Assembly: GCA_022709385.1 (NCBI GenBank)
Contig: JAKLIX010000008.1
Span: 26,654 to 90,653 of the forward strand
DNA from: Bacteroidota bacterium
GTDB taxonomy: Bacteria > Bacteroidota > Bacteroidia > Bacteroidales > CAIXZF01
Length of the DNA: 64,000 nucleotides
Reading direction: 5' to 3'
Part shown: positions 52,491 to 61,995 of the stretch, one piece after another
Numbering within the stretch: the stretch's first letter is position 1
Layout of the letters: every line of letters starts with the position of its first letter
Translations under genes and position numbers: made by a program
Notes under the pieces: generated by a model
The model's database searches: none
The model's input: only the letters and a program-made list of their open reading frames with translations
Told to the model about the DNA's origin: nothing

Positions 52491-54857
52491 TTAAAACTTA
52501 AGGTTATAGGATATCGAAGGGATCAGCGGGAAAAGGGAAACCTGTTTGAGCACGGTGGTTGATCCGCCAGGAGAATATGATCGTTCCAGAAAATAAAAGA
52601 AAGGATTTCTGCGGTTGTAAGCGTTGAAAAGCCCTATTTCAAACGTTCTGATACCCTTTCTGATTTTTTTGATGAATTGTATGCTGAGATCCAGGCGGTG
52701 AAAATTTTTCATGCGGTATGCATTCTTTTCACCATAATTGTAAATCTCCATACCACCCCAAAAGCTTTGAAACACATGTGAATAGGGTGCAGGCTGGTAC
52801 AAAGCCAGCGGTAAGGTCATGGGGTTGCCGGAAGCAAACACCCAGGTTCCGGAGGCTACTATCTTTTCAGATATCTCATAAATACATACAAGGCTCAGAT
52901 CGTGCCTGCGGTCGTAACGGGCATAGAAAGTCCTGCCGTTGTTCAGTTCATCGAACTGCTGACGGGTCCATGACAGGGTATACCCCACCCATCCGTTCAG
53001 TCGTCCTGTTTTCTTCTGCAACAGCAGTTCCAGACCTGTCGAATGACCCATGCCAGCAGTGATATTATCCTCCCAGCTGACCTGCTCTGCGGATTCCGGA
53101 TCGTTGAACACCAGGAAGCTGGCACCTTCGCGGTATCCGATGATATGATCCATCCATTTATAATACGCTTCTATGGTGAGGCTCAGACGGGGTTCCGCAA
53201 AGTCGTACGCATAGCCGGCAGCCACAAGTTGCGAACGCTGGGGCCTGGTGACCGAAGAACTCGGCACCCATAGGTCGGTGGGTAAACCCAGTCCGGTATT
53301 GCTGAGAAGGTGCACGTACTGGTTCATCAGGGCATAGGAGGCTTTGGCTGCGGCTCTTTCTCCAAGGGCATAGCTCGAACTGAACCTGGGCTCGGGGAAA
53401 ACATAGGAGACACCACTGCTTACAAAACTGCTGAGGCGAATCCCGGGATTCAGCTTAATTTTCTCCCCAAGTCTGATCTCATCCTCGGCATATAAACCGC
53501 TTTCCAAAGCATCAATCCTTACAGTCTCATCTACCGGAATATCCATATAGTTGGCATTGACCGTATAGGCGCCGGGCCTGAAACGGTGCTGTGTCATCAC
53601 CAGCCCGTAGCGCACCTGGTGTGCGGGATCGGGAAACCAGCTGAAATCCGACTTCAAAGCGAAATCGCGGATACCGCTCAGGTATTTCAGTTTGAAGAAA
53701 TCCCCGTCCGATTTGTCCTCGGCATGCAGTACCAGGTGATAGTTCGAAAAGATCAGCGAGGTGTTGGCGAATAAACGCTTGTTAAACAAGTGATTCCAGC
53801 GAAAGGTGGTGGTGGCGTTCTGCCAGTAGAAACCGGATCGCAACTCATCGCGATCCCATGATCCCCCGCCCCGGTATCTGTAATAAAACACATCCCTGCC
53901 AAAATAAGCACTCAGGTACAATTTATTACGGGATCCGAAATCGTAATTGAGCTTTGCGTTCAGGTCATAAAAGTAATACCCGCCCACGCCTTCCTCAAGT
54001 TTCATAAATGGTCTGATCAGCAGATCGATGTACGTCCTGCGGCCACTAAACAGAAAAGAAGCCTTGTCCTTCACCAGCGGACCTTCCAGGGTCAGACGGG
54101 ATGAAATCAGCCCGAGTCCTGCCTCCCCTGCCAGCTTCTCCTTGTTTCCGTCCTTCATGTTCATCTCAACCACTGAGCTCAGACGTCCTCCGTAACGGGC
54201 CGGAAAGCCTCCCTTCACCAGTTCGGCGCTCTTTAAGGCATCACCGCTGAACAGGGAGAAAAATCCGAACAAATGACTGGCATTGTAAACCGGGGCATCG
54301 TCGAGAATGATCAGGTTCTGGTCGGGCCCTCCGCCCCTGACATACAGGCCGCTGGCCCCCTCGGTTCCCTTCTGCACTCCCGGCATCAGCTGCAGCACTT
54401 TAAACACGTCCTTCTCACCCAGCAGCGCCGGCAACTGCTTCACCTGAAGCACCGGCAACGCTATCCTGCTCATCCGTACCGATTCACTTTCTTTCGCCTC
54501 CGCACTTGCCTTCACTTCTATCCCTTTCAGCTCGGCTCCCTGTACCAGACTGATATTCAACTCCATATCTTTATCCAGCCGGATGTCAAGCAAATGTTTC
54601 TCGTAGCCGATATAGGAGTAAACTACCTGATACTGCCCCTGCGGTAAACTGATGCTGTAAAACCCGTAAAGATTGGTGGTGGTGCCTACTTTCTGTTCAG
54701 GCACATACACAGCAACCCCGGTAAGCAACTCCCGGCTGCCGGCTTCACTCACGTAGCCGGAAAGCGTGAAGCGGTTCGCCTGAGCATGTGCAGGTTTTTC
54801 ACCAGGCAGGAATAGCGAGAAAAACCAGCTTAACAAAAGAAATTTCATTGTTTTCAT
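52491..54857 (-). CDS. TonB-dependent receptor with carboxypeptidase-regulatory-like N-domain
   Basis: The 788-aa product from ATG 54857 has a signal peptide (MKTMKFLLLSWFFSLFLPG) and a CarboxypepD_reg domain (GVAVYVPEQKVGTTTNLYGF). The plug follows (KQLPALLGEKDVFKVLQLMP; LYVRGGGPDQNLIILDDAPV; GGFPARYGGRLSSVVEMNM), then the barrel, ending in a terminal aromatic strand (ISYNLKF). The GGPDQNLI region is that of the receptor subgroup paired with DUF4249. It is likely to import or bind a large or complex ligand through TonB. The longer start (54944) lies upstream of the -7 box and is rejected. Confidence 0.92.
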   Translation of the reverse strand: MKTMKFLLLSWFFSLFLPGEKPAHAQANRFTLSGYVSEAGSRELLTGVAVYVPEQKVGTTTNLYGFYSISLPQGQYQVVYSYIGYEKHLLDIRLDKDMELNISLVQGAELKGIEVKASAEAKESESVRMSRIALPVLQVKQLPALLGEKDVFKVLQLMPGVQKGTEGASGLYVRGGGPDQNLIILDDAPVYNASHLFGFFSLFSGDALKSAELVKGGFPARYGGRLSSVVEMNMKDGNKEKLAGEAGLGLISSRLTLEGPLVKDKASFLFSGRRTYIDLLIRPFMKLEEGVGGYYFYDLNAKLNYDFGSRNKLYLSAYFGRDVFYYRYRGGGSWDRDELRSGFYWQNATTTFRWNHLFNKRLFANTSLIFSNYHLVLHAEDKSDGDFFKLKYLSGIRDFALKSDFSWFPDPAHQVRYGLVMTQHRFRPGAYTVNANYMDIPVDETVRIDALESGLYAEDEIRLGEKIKLNPGIRLSSFVSSGVSYVFPEPRFSSSYALGERAAAKASYALMNQYVHLLSNTGLGLPTDLWVPSSSVTRPQRSQLVAAGYAYDFAEPRLSLTIEAYYKWMDHIIGYREGASFLVFNDPESAEQVSWEDNITAGMGHSTGLELLLQKKTGRLNGWVGYTLSWTRQQFDELNNGRTFYARYDRRHDLSLVCIYEISEKIVASGTWVFASGNPMTLPLALYQPAPYSHVFQSFWGGMEIYNYGEKNAYRMKNFHRLDLSIQFIKKIRKGIRTFEIGLFNAYNRRNPFFYFLERSYSPGGSTTVLKQVSLFPLIPSISYNLKF

Positions 54858-54875
54858 CTCATCCACTTCTTTAAC

Positions 54876-54883
54876 CAAAGATA
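54876..54883 (-). promoter_or_regulatory. -7 box (TATCTTTG) for the TonB receptor/DUF4249 pair
   Basis: Perfect minus-strand TAnnTTTG 19 nt before the ATG at 54857. Confidence 0.65.
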
Positions 54884-55121
54884 TGAATCCGATCAATGCA
54901 ACAGAAATGTTTCCATTGCCTTGCGATGGCGGCAATGTGTACATTTCCTATTCCCCACTCAAACATCAGAAATTTTCACTTATACTGATGACTCTGGAAA
55001 CACAGATCGCATTCCTGTGTTCTTTCGGTATAACCTGCAACCACGTTTTTTTCAAAACTCAAAAATTCCTGTATTAATTTTTTCGTTCTTTGGTCGCCCG
55101 TTCATTCCAAAAAACATCTGC

Positions 55122-56852
55122 ATGCGCCTGCTGATCTCCTTTCTTCTTGCCATCCCCGCTGTGACCCTGGCATATCATCCTGATTCCCTGAAAATGATCA
55201 CGCAGCAGGCCGATTATGTGGCCCTGGTGGAGATGGATTCCCGGCCAATGGATTCCATCTTCTCCCTCATCGAAGATCTCGGAACGGAATATTACTTTCC
55301 CCGGTTTAAGGTGATACGGGTATTCAAGGCGGACGCAACCCTGCCGGATTCGTCCTTCTCCATGGTACTCAGCAATGTGAATCCCCAGTTTCAATCATGG
55401 TATATACCTGGTGAACGCTATTATCTCTTTCTCAGCCTGGGGCTGCCCAAACATCCCGACCTGTCTGATCTTCTGATGCCATACGGTAAATCAAACGGGA
55501 TGCCCGTTCTGCTTGCCGGGGGATTGATCCTTCAAACTGCGGTTGCCGACCGTGAGATCAGGAAACTGACCAGGCCTTCAAACCTTGCCAAAGCAGCCAT
55601 GCAGGGGAATTGTAAAAAAATGCTCCGCATCCTGAGACGGCATGATGCTTCCATAAAAACGACAAAACGCCTGTACAGGAAACAGGCCGGTACCGCCGCA
55701 TCCCCGTCTCTCCCTGACTGGTTACAGAAACAACAGGGCATAGCCGGGGTGATGACCGACACCTGCAGCATGCATATTGCCATCTGGCCGGGCTGGTCTG
55801 ATTACTTTTTCTGGGTGAACAGACCGGAAGGCATGAAGGAATACCACATTTGTGTGCAGCACGGAAGGTCGTACGGTTGCTGTTGTCTCCGCTGGACTAG
55901 TGAAAGATCGTTTATTAAATCCGTGGCCGAAGCTCCCGGTGCCAGGGAACAGATCATCCGGCTATGCGAACAGACAGCCCTGAATGAAAGCCGTGACCGG
56001 TACAACAACCTGGTCCAGCTGCGACTCGACGAAGGCAGGCTTCACTGGTCAGTGGTAAATGCCCCCCTGCACCTCGACAGCGATGGTGAACTGATCAGGC
56101 TGAAGGTATCCCTGACCAATCATGGAGACTCGGCGCTGTTCGTTCGCTGGCCGGGCCTGCAGAACCACGGAAGGAAAATCATCCGCTTCTCACTCCACCA
56201 CCAGGAGAGCCGCAGGGTGTTCCATGAATCCCCCTTCCTGAACCTGCCGCATGACGAAACACTGGGACCGGAAGAAATCCTGCTGGAAGCCGGCGGCTCC
56301 GTTTCAGCCTGGCACAGTCTGAACGACAGGGTTTTCCTGGACAGGGACGCCAGGACAGACCACCATTTCGACAGCCTTCCCCCCGGAACCTATAGCGTGC
56401 AGGCATGCTACCAGCCCTATCCCGACAGCCTGGAGGAATATCCTTGCTGGGAACCCTGGGTCGACAGCATCACGGCCTGGACGGGATATCCCTTCCACCT
56501 GTCCGAAGACCCTGCACATGAAGCGGTTAAGATCCGTTGCCGGGTGGTTGAAACAGCTCAGAATGTGATGAATGGCTATGAACAACCCGCTTATATCCAT
56601 GGCATCGTCGAAGTTTTGGAAAACCCCTCCTTAAAACCTCCTGCCCCCGGAAGCCTGATCGCCTGGAAGATCCTGATCCCCGGCCCCGCCCCCGCAGCCC
56701 CGTTCGGCCGGCCCCCTTATATGCATGAAATCGTGAGGCCGGGGGATATGATCTGGATCAGGCTGTCTGCCCCGGCTTATCCGGGCCAGGTTACAACAGC
56801 CTCGGGAAAATACCCGCTGTTTGTCACCGACAGGGATGTCAGCCTGTATTGA
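55122..56852 (+). CDS. exported protein of unknown function
   Basis: The ATG at 55122 gives a signal peptide (MRLLISFLLAIPAVTLAYHP) and a 576-aa product; the frame is open further upstream but has no signal there. The N-terminal 120 residues (QADYVALVEMDSRPMDSIFS; GERYYLFLSLGLPKHPD) resemble the TIMP-like/NTR fold seen in exported Bacteroidota proteins with cysteine-free variants. The middle has a basic helical segment (KAAMQGNCKKMLRILRRHDA) and a cysteine cluster (YGCCCLRW). The C-terminal half has Ig-like beta-strands (IRLKVSLTNHGDSALFVRWP; PPGTYSVQACYQPYPDSLEE). No catalytic motif is visible. It converges with the T9SS propeller gene with only 6 bp between the stops. I do not recognise a family. 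Confidence 0.75.
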   Translation: MRLLISFLLAIPAVTLAYHPDSLKMITQQADYVALVEMDSRPMDSIFSLIEDLGTEYYFPRFKVIRVFKADATLPDSSFSMVLSNVNPQFQSWYIPGERYYLFLSLGLPKHPDLSDLLMPYGKSNGMPVLLAGGLILQTAVADREIRKLTRPSNLAKAAMQGNCKKMLRILRRHDASIKTTKRLYRKQAGTAASPSLPDWLQKQQGIAGVMTDTCSMHIAIWPGWSDYFFWVNRPEGMKEYHICVQHGRSYGCCCLRWTSERSFIKSVAEAPGAREQIIRLCEQTALNESRDRYNNLVQLRLDEGRLHWSVVNAPLHLDSDGELIRLKVSLTNHGDSALFVRWPGLQNHGRKIIRFSLHHQESRRVFHESPFLNLPHDETLGPEEILLEAGGSVSAWHSLNDRVFLDRDARTDHHFDSLPPGTYSVQACYQPYPDSLEEYPCWEPWVDSITAWTGYPFHLSEDPAHEAVKIRCRVVETAQNVMNGYEQPAYIHGIVEVLENPSLKPPAPGSLIAWKILIPGPAPAAPFGRPPYMHEIVRPGDMIWIRLSAPAYPGQVTTASGKYPLFVTDRDVSLY

Positions 56853-56858
56853 AACTTT

Positions 56859-58112
56859 TTACCGCACAATGACCAGCCGGCTGAAGCAGCAAGCTGTAGA
56901 AGTCTTCAAGCGACAGGTATATAATCCGGACTCAAGTCTGCCACACCACCAGTCTATGCGGTGTTCCCCTGCATTATAGCGATCATCCGTTATTGTGGAG
57001 ATCAATCTTCCGGTAGCATCATAAAGGCATAAAGAGATACTTCCGCCATGGGGTATCCGGAAGCAAAAGGTGGTGTTTTGACCGGCAGGGTTCGGGGAAC
57101 TGCTGAGGTACAAGGGTTCAGCTTCCCGGCTGGGAAATCCCGCCGCCGGTATGTATTTATACAATCCCTGGGTTTCGGTACCCGCAAACAACTGATTCTG
57201 AGGTCCGACGGCCAGGCAGCTGATTGTCGGGTCGGGTGGAAAGCCGGTATTCTGCAACTGCCATGGGGACCGAGCCTTGAAATAGTCGTTGGTCAAGACA
57301 CCGTAATGGTAAATCATCAGAACGATCGCCATGCTCCATAAGCTTATATCCCTGATGTAATAATCCTGTGACGATGCAAAACCCTTGCTGAAAGGCAGAC
57401 CATCGTTGTATGTCATCCATGAATTACCGAAATTGGCCGACACAAATAGACCCTGGGGATATACACCGGCATATACCTCCCAGCCGGGATTCTCAAACAA
57501 AGCCGTGACGACAGTCGTGTCCGGCAGGTTAATGGATGCAGGTACCCAGGAAGCTCCCAGGTCATTCGAGCGGTAAACCCTGTTCAATAGAAACCCGGCA
57601 TATACCCTGTTATCTTCACCCTTGCTCAGGGCGGTGACCACATCCTGAGGCAGTCCGGTGCCAAAGGACGCCCAGTTATCCCCGTTGTCTGCCGACCGGA
57701 AGATACCGCCGGATGTTCCCAGCAAAATATCACCATTGTCGAGGATGACCATGCAACGGACATTCCAGGAGGTCAGACCGCTGTTCACCTGGGTAAAGCT
57801 CAGCCCATCGTCTTCCGAACGGTACATCCCATCGGCGTAGGTCCCTATGAACATATCGTCATCAGCATTGAAGGCAATGCAGCTGGGCGTCACCCCCGGC
57901 CAGGCGGAACAAACCGTCCAGGTGCCGCCGTTATCATCCGACAAGGCAAGCTGGTTCTGAAAGCCCGCCGCGATCAGACCGTCGCCGGATATCCCGATGA
58001 CACGAACAGAGGTATCCAGGCCGGCAACCGGACACTGGCTCCATGTGATCTGGGCTGCTGCAGGTAACACCAGCAGAAAAACAGCCAACATAGGTAGCAT
58101 TGTTTTTTTCAT
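56859..58112 (-). CDS. T9SS type A-sorted beta-propeller (BNR/Vps10-like) protein
   Basis: The 417-aa product from ATG 58112 has a signal peptide (MKKTMLPMLAVFLLVLPAAA) and a series of sialidase/photosystem-stability-like blades with the DDGxSF or NGDNW pattern (LALSDDNGGTWTV; MYRSEDDGLSFTQVNSGL; IFRSADNGDNWASFG; VYRSNDLGASWVPASI). The C-terminal T9SS type A domain is typical (SPNPAGQNTTFCFRIPHGGS; SLCLYDATGRLIST). The type A domain is cleaved during export and the protein attached via LPS. The frame opens upstream to 58343, but that part covers a non-coding repeat and is rejected. The ligand is unknown. Confidence 0.9.
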   Translation of the reverse strand: MKKTMLPMLAVFLLVLPAAAQITWSQCPVAGLDTSVRVIGISGDGLIAAGFQNQLALSDDNGGTWTVCSAWPGVTPSCIAFNADDDMFIGTYADGMYRSEDDGLSFTQVNSGLTSWNVRCMVILDNGDILLGTSGGIFRSADNGDNWASFGTGLPQDVVTALSKGEDNRVYAGFLLNRVYRSNDLGASWVPASINLPDTTVVTALFENPGWEVYAGVYPQGLFVSANFGNSWMTYNDGLPFSKGFASSQDYYIRDISLWSMAIVLMIYHYGVLTNDYFKARSPWQLQNTGFPPDPTISCLAVGPQNQLFAGTETQGLYKYIPAAGFPSREAEPLYLSSSPNPAGQNTTFCFRIPHGGSISLCLYDATGRLISTITDDRYNAGEHRIDWWCGRLESGLYTCRLKTSTACCFSRLVIVR

Positions 58113-58133
58113 AATAGCCTGATTTAAAATATA

Positions 58134-58230
58134 TTGACATCTACCAGCCTGCGATTGCAAAGCTGTTTTGTATGTGTAATGCCGTACACTACAGGATCGG
58201 AAATGTTTCGTAATCCCATTCTGTGTCGGA
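58134..58230 (+). repeat. 98-bp dispersed repeat, copy 2 (most diverged)
   Basis: Aligns with the other copies over ttgacat-accagcctgcgattgcaaagctgtttt, tatgtgtaatgccgtacac and ccattctgtgtcgg. It lies just upstream of the minus-strand T9SS propeller gene. Confidence 0.65.
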
Positions 58231-58311
58231 AACCATCGGAAAAACACAAATATAAGAAAACCAGGCAGGTTTGTCAAGCATCCCCGAAAGCAGGCCGCGC
58301 AGCCTGCTTCC

Positions 58312-58818
58312 TCAGTTTTTCCGGAAGATCTGCCCGTTCTCAAAGAACTCGGGCATTTTCATTGACCGGCTCACCTGGTCTCTCAGGCTTTCCACCGAGA
58401 GAACGGCATCCATTCCGCCGTCCAGCAGCCCCATATCGTAAAGCGTCACCTGCTTTCCCTTTAGCCTGTAACAGTAGTGGAGAAATTTCTGTCCGTCCCC
58501 TTCATCGATCACCAGGAAAGCCTCCCCATCGAGTTTCGCGATCCAGGCATTGAATTCCATATCTGACATCATATAACTCCCCGTTTTCTGCAAGACTGTG
58601 ATCCGGTAAGTATAGGCGTCCAGCGCCCTGACCTCCACCTCCTTCACTTCGATGTCCTCCCCGCTGCCCTGGTTCACCCAGGTGCCCAGCAGCGCTTTGT
58701 CAAGCGGATAAATCCCCTCCTCCCCAAGGGGAAAATCAAGGGAAACAGGACAGGCCTGGAGGAGCAGGACAAGGCAGATTCCTGCTGCCCACCGCAAAAG
58801 ATACAATGTACTTTTCAT
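58312..58818 (-). CDS. small lipoprotein of unknown function
   Basis: The 168-aa protein has a lipoprotein signal with lipobox LLQAC at about Cys23. A small beta-rich domain follows (YPLDKALLGTWVNQGSGEDI; YRITVLQKTGSY; FLVIDEGDGQKFLHYCYRLK), lipocalin-like in strand pattern, ending FFENGQIFRKN. It probably sits in the outer membrane facing the periplasm. Its promoter overlaps the end of repeat copy 3. No named family is recognised. Confidence 0.82.
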   Translation of the reverse strand: MKSTLYLLRWAAGICLVLLLQACPVSLDFPLGEEGIYPLDKALLGTWVNQGSGEDIEVKEVEVRALDAYTYRITVLQKTGSYMMSDMEFNAWIAKLDGEAFLVIDEGDGQKFLHYCYRLKGKQVTLYDMGLLDGGMDAVLSVESLRDQVSRSMKMPEFFENGQIFRKN

Positions 58819-58840
58819 GGGATATGGATTGATTGTAATA

Positions 58841-58848
58841 CAAATATA
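58841..58848 (-). promoter_or_regulatory. -7 box (TATATTTG) overlapping repeat copy 3
   Basis: Minus-strand TAnnTTTG 23 nt before the lipoprotein ATG at 58818. Its first bases are the end of the dispersed repeat (GGTATA), so the repeat helps form the promoter. Confidence 0.55.
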
Positions 58849-58942
58849 CCGACACGGAATGAGTTTGCGAAAAAATTGCGATCAGGGGTGTACGGCATTA
58901 CTCATACTAAACAGTTTTACATTCGCAAACCTGTCAAGTATG
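58846..58942 (-). repeat. 98-bp dispersed repeat, copy 3 (inverted)
   Basis: The reverse complement reads atacttgacaggtttgcgaa ... agtatgagtaatgccgtac ... ttcgcaaactcattccgtgt and aligns end to end with copies 1 and 4. It lies in the 260-bp gap between the lipoprotein and the SMUG2-like gene, in the same orientation to the lipoprotein gene as copy 1 has to the cohesin-like gene. The rest of the gap shows no gene. Confidence 0.85.
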
Positions 58943-59079
58943 AGTATATATGAAAAGGTGGAAAGATTTAAAAGGGGATTTAATAGATATCAGGTATCTG
59001 ACTATCTTCGTGTCATCAGGCAGGCATTCAGTGATCATTATCCTGCAGGCTGCCCAGAGATCCAGTAAACACCACCCTG

Positions 59080-59784
59080 ATGTCCACCTTTGCAGATCGT
59101 GTCATTCTTTTCAACAATAGCCTGCCGGAAATCACCGGCTTGCCGGAACATTTCGCTGTGATGAATCCGTTTAAGGATAATCCGGAGATCAGCAGGGTCA
59201 CCGGAGCGTTTTACCACAGATTTTACCACGACAACAAGCCGAGAACCCTGATGCTTGGCATCAACCCGGGCAGATTTGGAGCGGGAACTACCGGCATTCC
59301 CTTTACCGACACCAGACACCTGAATCATCAGTGCGGTATTCGGATGGATTCCGTTTCAACCCATGAGCCATCCTCGGTTTTTATCTACGACATGATAGCA
59401 GCATACGGTGGTGTGGCGAAGTTCTTCGGTAGATTTTTCCTGAACTCCGTGCTGCCGCTGGGACTCGTCCGGGTCAAACCAGACGGTAAAAAGGTGAATT
59501 TCAACTATTACGACGATAAAAGCGTCCTTGCCTCCCTGCTGCCAACCGTTGATCTAAACCTGACAAGACTGTTGGAGCTGGGATGTGACACATCGGTCTG
59601 CTTTTGCATTGGCAGCGGAAAAAACTTCAGCTTTTTATCCCGATTAAACACGGAAAGCAAGTACTTTAAAAAAGTCATCCCCCTTGAACACCCACGCTTT
59701 GTGATGCAGTACAGGTTGAAGCTCAAAAGCAGCTATATCAAAGACTATCTTGCAAAACTCGGAAACAGGATTGAAGTATTATAA
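59080..59784 (+). CDS. SMUG2-like uracil-DNA glycosylase family protein (DUF4918)
   Basis: The 234-aa protein has the glycosylase-type glycine-rich active-site strand LMLGINPGRFGAGTTGIPFT and a C-terminal EHPRFVMQY segment in the position of the conserved HPS/H motif. The SMUG2 subfamily, formerly DUF4918, belongs to the uracil-DNA glycosylase superfamily and probably excises damaged bases in the cytoplasm. It stands alone, with repeat-rich DNA on both sides, which may mean it was acquired. No -7 box is visible. Confidence 0.82.
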   Translation: MSTFADRVILFNNSLPEITGLPEHFAVMNPFKDNPEISRVTGAFYHRFYHDNKPRTLMLGINPGRFGAGTTGIPFTDTRHLNHQCGIRMDSVSTHEPSSVFIYDMIAAYGGVAKFFGRFFLNSVLPLGLVRVKPDGKKVNFNYYDDKSVLASLLPTVDLNLTRLLELGCDTSVCFCIGSGKNFSFLSRLNTESKYFKKVIPLEHPRFVMQYRLKLKSSYIKDYLAKLGNRIEVL

Positions 59785-59851
59785 AACAAAAGCGAATGAA
59801 TGCTGCTTTTTATTCTATTGTGTCAGCTTCTCCTTTAGCCGGCGGAAATCT

Positions 59852-60495
59852 TTAACACGGAGTGCCACGGAGTTAATCACGGAGTATACAGAACCTCACA
59901 ATAATGGAATAAGCCAGTGAGGGAGTCAGAGAAAGATAGTTTTTTCAATACACCAAGCCGGTTCAAAAAGTGTCATTGATTTAATTTACTGATAGTGAAT
60001 ACCATGTCAATCCTCACAGACTTCGATCTCTTTCATCAGTTTGAAAAGAAACTCCGTGCCCCTCCGTGTATAACTCTGTGAAACTCCGTGTTTTTAACAG
60101 ACAGGCGTACTGGAGTAATTTTTTCAGAGTAGGTCAGTACTCTTCAGTTAACCGGAAATTTAAACACGGAGTGGCCACGGAGAAAATCACGGAGTAAACG
60201 GAACATTACAATGATGGAGTAAGCCAGTGAGGGAGTCAGAGCAAGATATTATTTTCAATATACCAATCAATTTAAAAAAATGCCAGTGATTTAATTTACT
60301 GATAGTGAATACCATGTCAATCCTCACAGACTTCGATCTCTTTCATCAGTTTGAAAAGAAACTCCGTGCCCCTCCGTGTATAACTCTGTGAAACTCCGTG
60401 TTTTTAACAGACAGGCGTACAGGAGTAATTTTTTCAGAGTAGGTCAGTACTCTTCAGTTAACCGGAAATTTAAACACGGAGTGGCCACGGAGTAA
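59852..60495. repeat. 310-bp tandem non-coding repeat with CACGGAG-rich inverted arms
   Basis: Two copies with a 310-bp period (for example accatgtcaatcctcacaga at 60001 and 60311) plus a partial third left arm at 60461-60495. Each unit has a left arm of two to three cacggag blocks (59854-59886; 60162-60198) and a right arm of three to four ctccgtg blocks (60049-60094; 60359-60404). The arms could form a long stem around an AT-rich centre. The region 59785-60557 has no credible gene. The same cores occur at 30709-30750. Confidence 0.85.
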
Positions 60496-60557
60496 AACTA
60501 CTTCAAACCACGAAGGCTATATGCTATATTTTATTATCCATAAAAAACCCGACTCCC

Positions 60558-61835
60558 TTGAAATCACCAAAGAAAAAAACCAAAAACACTGAAGCTCTTT
60601 CCGACTATTTCTACCATGTCCTTCCGGAAAGAAAAAGGTTTGCATGGCTGATGCAGCAACTCGCTGAGCAAGACGGACCGACTTCTGAACTGATTGACTG
60701 GCTACTGGAGACTCCGGAGTATGAAAACGGTGATTATGAAGCCATTGTGCAATTTGCAGACCGTTTTGCGCTCTTAAATCCCGAAGCCTACAAAGAGGAA
60801 TATCCTTTCGTGGAACGCAAGTTGCTCGACCTTGCCTTTTACCGGAAAGACAAAGTACGGATCAGAAAAAGCCTGGAGGCATTGATATTAAATCCCGTCA
60901 GCGGTATTGATGTAGTAGTCAGAAAAGCACTTTACCAGCTCCTTTATCACGGGTATTACGAAGAATTGCTTGATTATGCCGCGGCAGTCTGGAAACCATT
61001 GTCCGCGAGCACAAAACTATTGTTCAGTCCGGAATATGAATTTATCAACATGATTTACCTGGACAAACTGGAAAAACAATACGATCTGCTGCAAAAGGGT
61101 GATACCTCCGCTTGGAAAGGGTTTCTAAAGGAAATAAAGGTCCTGGGCTATGCAGTTGATGACGAAAGGATACCCATCATCCATAATACCCTGAAACAGG
61201 ACATCAGCAGTATTTCCGAACTGACTATGGATTGGAAAAAGAAGGAAGAATCCCTGCTGATCCTCAATATATATTTTCTAATGTATATGAAGGAACAATA
61301 CCATGTTCCCTTCATGTTCTCCGACACTGTTTTCAATATCATGTATACCGAAGACTTCTACAAAGGCAGAAGCAGTAAAAGACCTGTGTTTTTTATTCCC
61401 TACCCTGTGCTGGATCATCAGATCGCTCAGAAAACTGACTTTACCTTTGACATCAATGTGCTGGAGATGTTCGGCAAAGTCTGGGGATTACCGCTCGTAT
61501 ATGATTTCCTGATGAAGTTTTCGCTCATTCAGGAACCCTGGTACACCCTGATGACACAAAACCTTGCCTGGCTAAAGAAAGACATGATGAAAGTCGTGGC
61601 AGACAGCCTCTGGCAAATGCATTTTGTGACGGACTGGCCGGGACAGGATATCCCCGGTAGGCTTGCGGTGACGTCAGATTTTTTTGATCAGGTCATGGGC
61701 AGGGATTATTCCGAAACAATTGAAATCATTTCGTGGCAATTCCAACATCTGGACGGACAAGAGCGCATCATGGATGAGATTAAAAATGATCAGATAAAAA
61801 AGGGAACATACCGTCCAGACCTTGAAATGTTCTGA
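60558..61835 (+). CDS. unrecognised 425-aa protein
   Basis: The TTG at 60558 is the only plausible start; it is followed by a lysine-rich N-terminus ([20 protein letters not shown]). The rest is mainly helical, with many aromatic residues (FRYxx-like YLFCR-free helices such as [39 protein letters not shown]). The helical hairpins look ARM/TPR-like in spacing. There is no signal peptide, transmembrane segment or nucleotide-binding motif. The gene lies between the 310-bp repeats and a repeat-interrupted remnant, two genes from the primase-helicase, in an accessory-like region. I do not recognise a family and give no function. Confidence 0.7.
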   Translation: MKSPKKKTKNTEALSDYFYHVLPERKRFAWLMQQLAEQDGPTSELIDWLLETPEYENGDYEAIVQFADRFALLNPEAYKEEYPFVERKLLDLAFYRKDKVRIRKSLEALILNPVSGIDVVVRKALYQLLYHGYYEELLDYAAAVWKPLSASTKLLFSPEYEFINMIYLDKLEKQYDLLQKGDTSAWKGFLKEIKVLGYAVDDERIPIIHNTLKQDISSISELTMDWKKKEESLLILNIYFLMYMKEQYHVPFMFSDTVFNIMYTEDFYKGRSSKRPVFFIPYPVLDHQIAQKTDFTFDINVLEMFGKVWGLPLVYDFLMKFSLIQEPWYTLMTQNLAWLKKDMMKVVADSLWQMHFVTDWPGQDIPGRLAVTSDFFDQVMGRDYSETIEIISWQFQHLDGQERIMDEIKNDQIKKGTYRPDLEMF

Positions 61836-61995
61836 CGAATCCAGATGAACCCTGGCGTAAACAAACACCAGACACCGTTAGGAATGACCCCTGCCCCCGC
61901 GGAAGCGGAAAGAAATATAGGCATTGCTGCATGAAGTCTCATACTGAATCAAAGTGAATATGCGAAACAGTTTTCGCTGAGATTCTTTATATACA

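Noticed and set aside
58113..58343. 77-codon N-terminal extension of the T9SS propeller protein
   Set aside because: It runs through dispersed repeat copy 2 and lacks a signal peptide; the ATG at 58112 begins one.
59852..60495. CRISPR array (repeated cacggag blocks)
   Set aside because: Spacing is irregular, the units are 310 bp and nearly identical including the 'spacers', the blocks occur in both orientations, and no cas gene is present.
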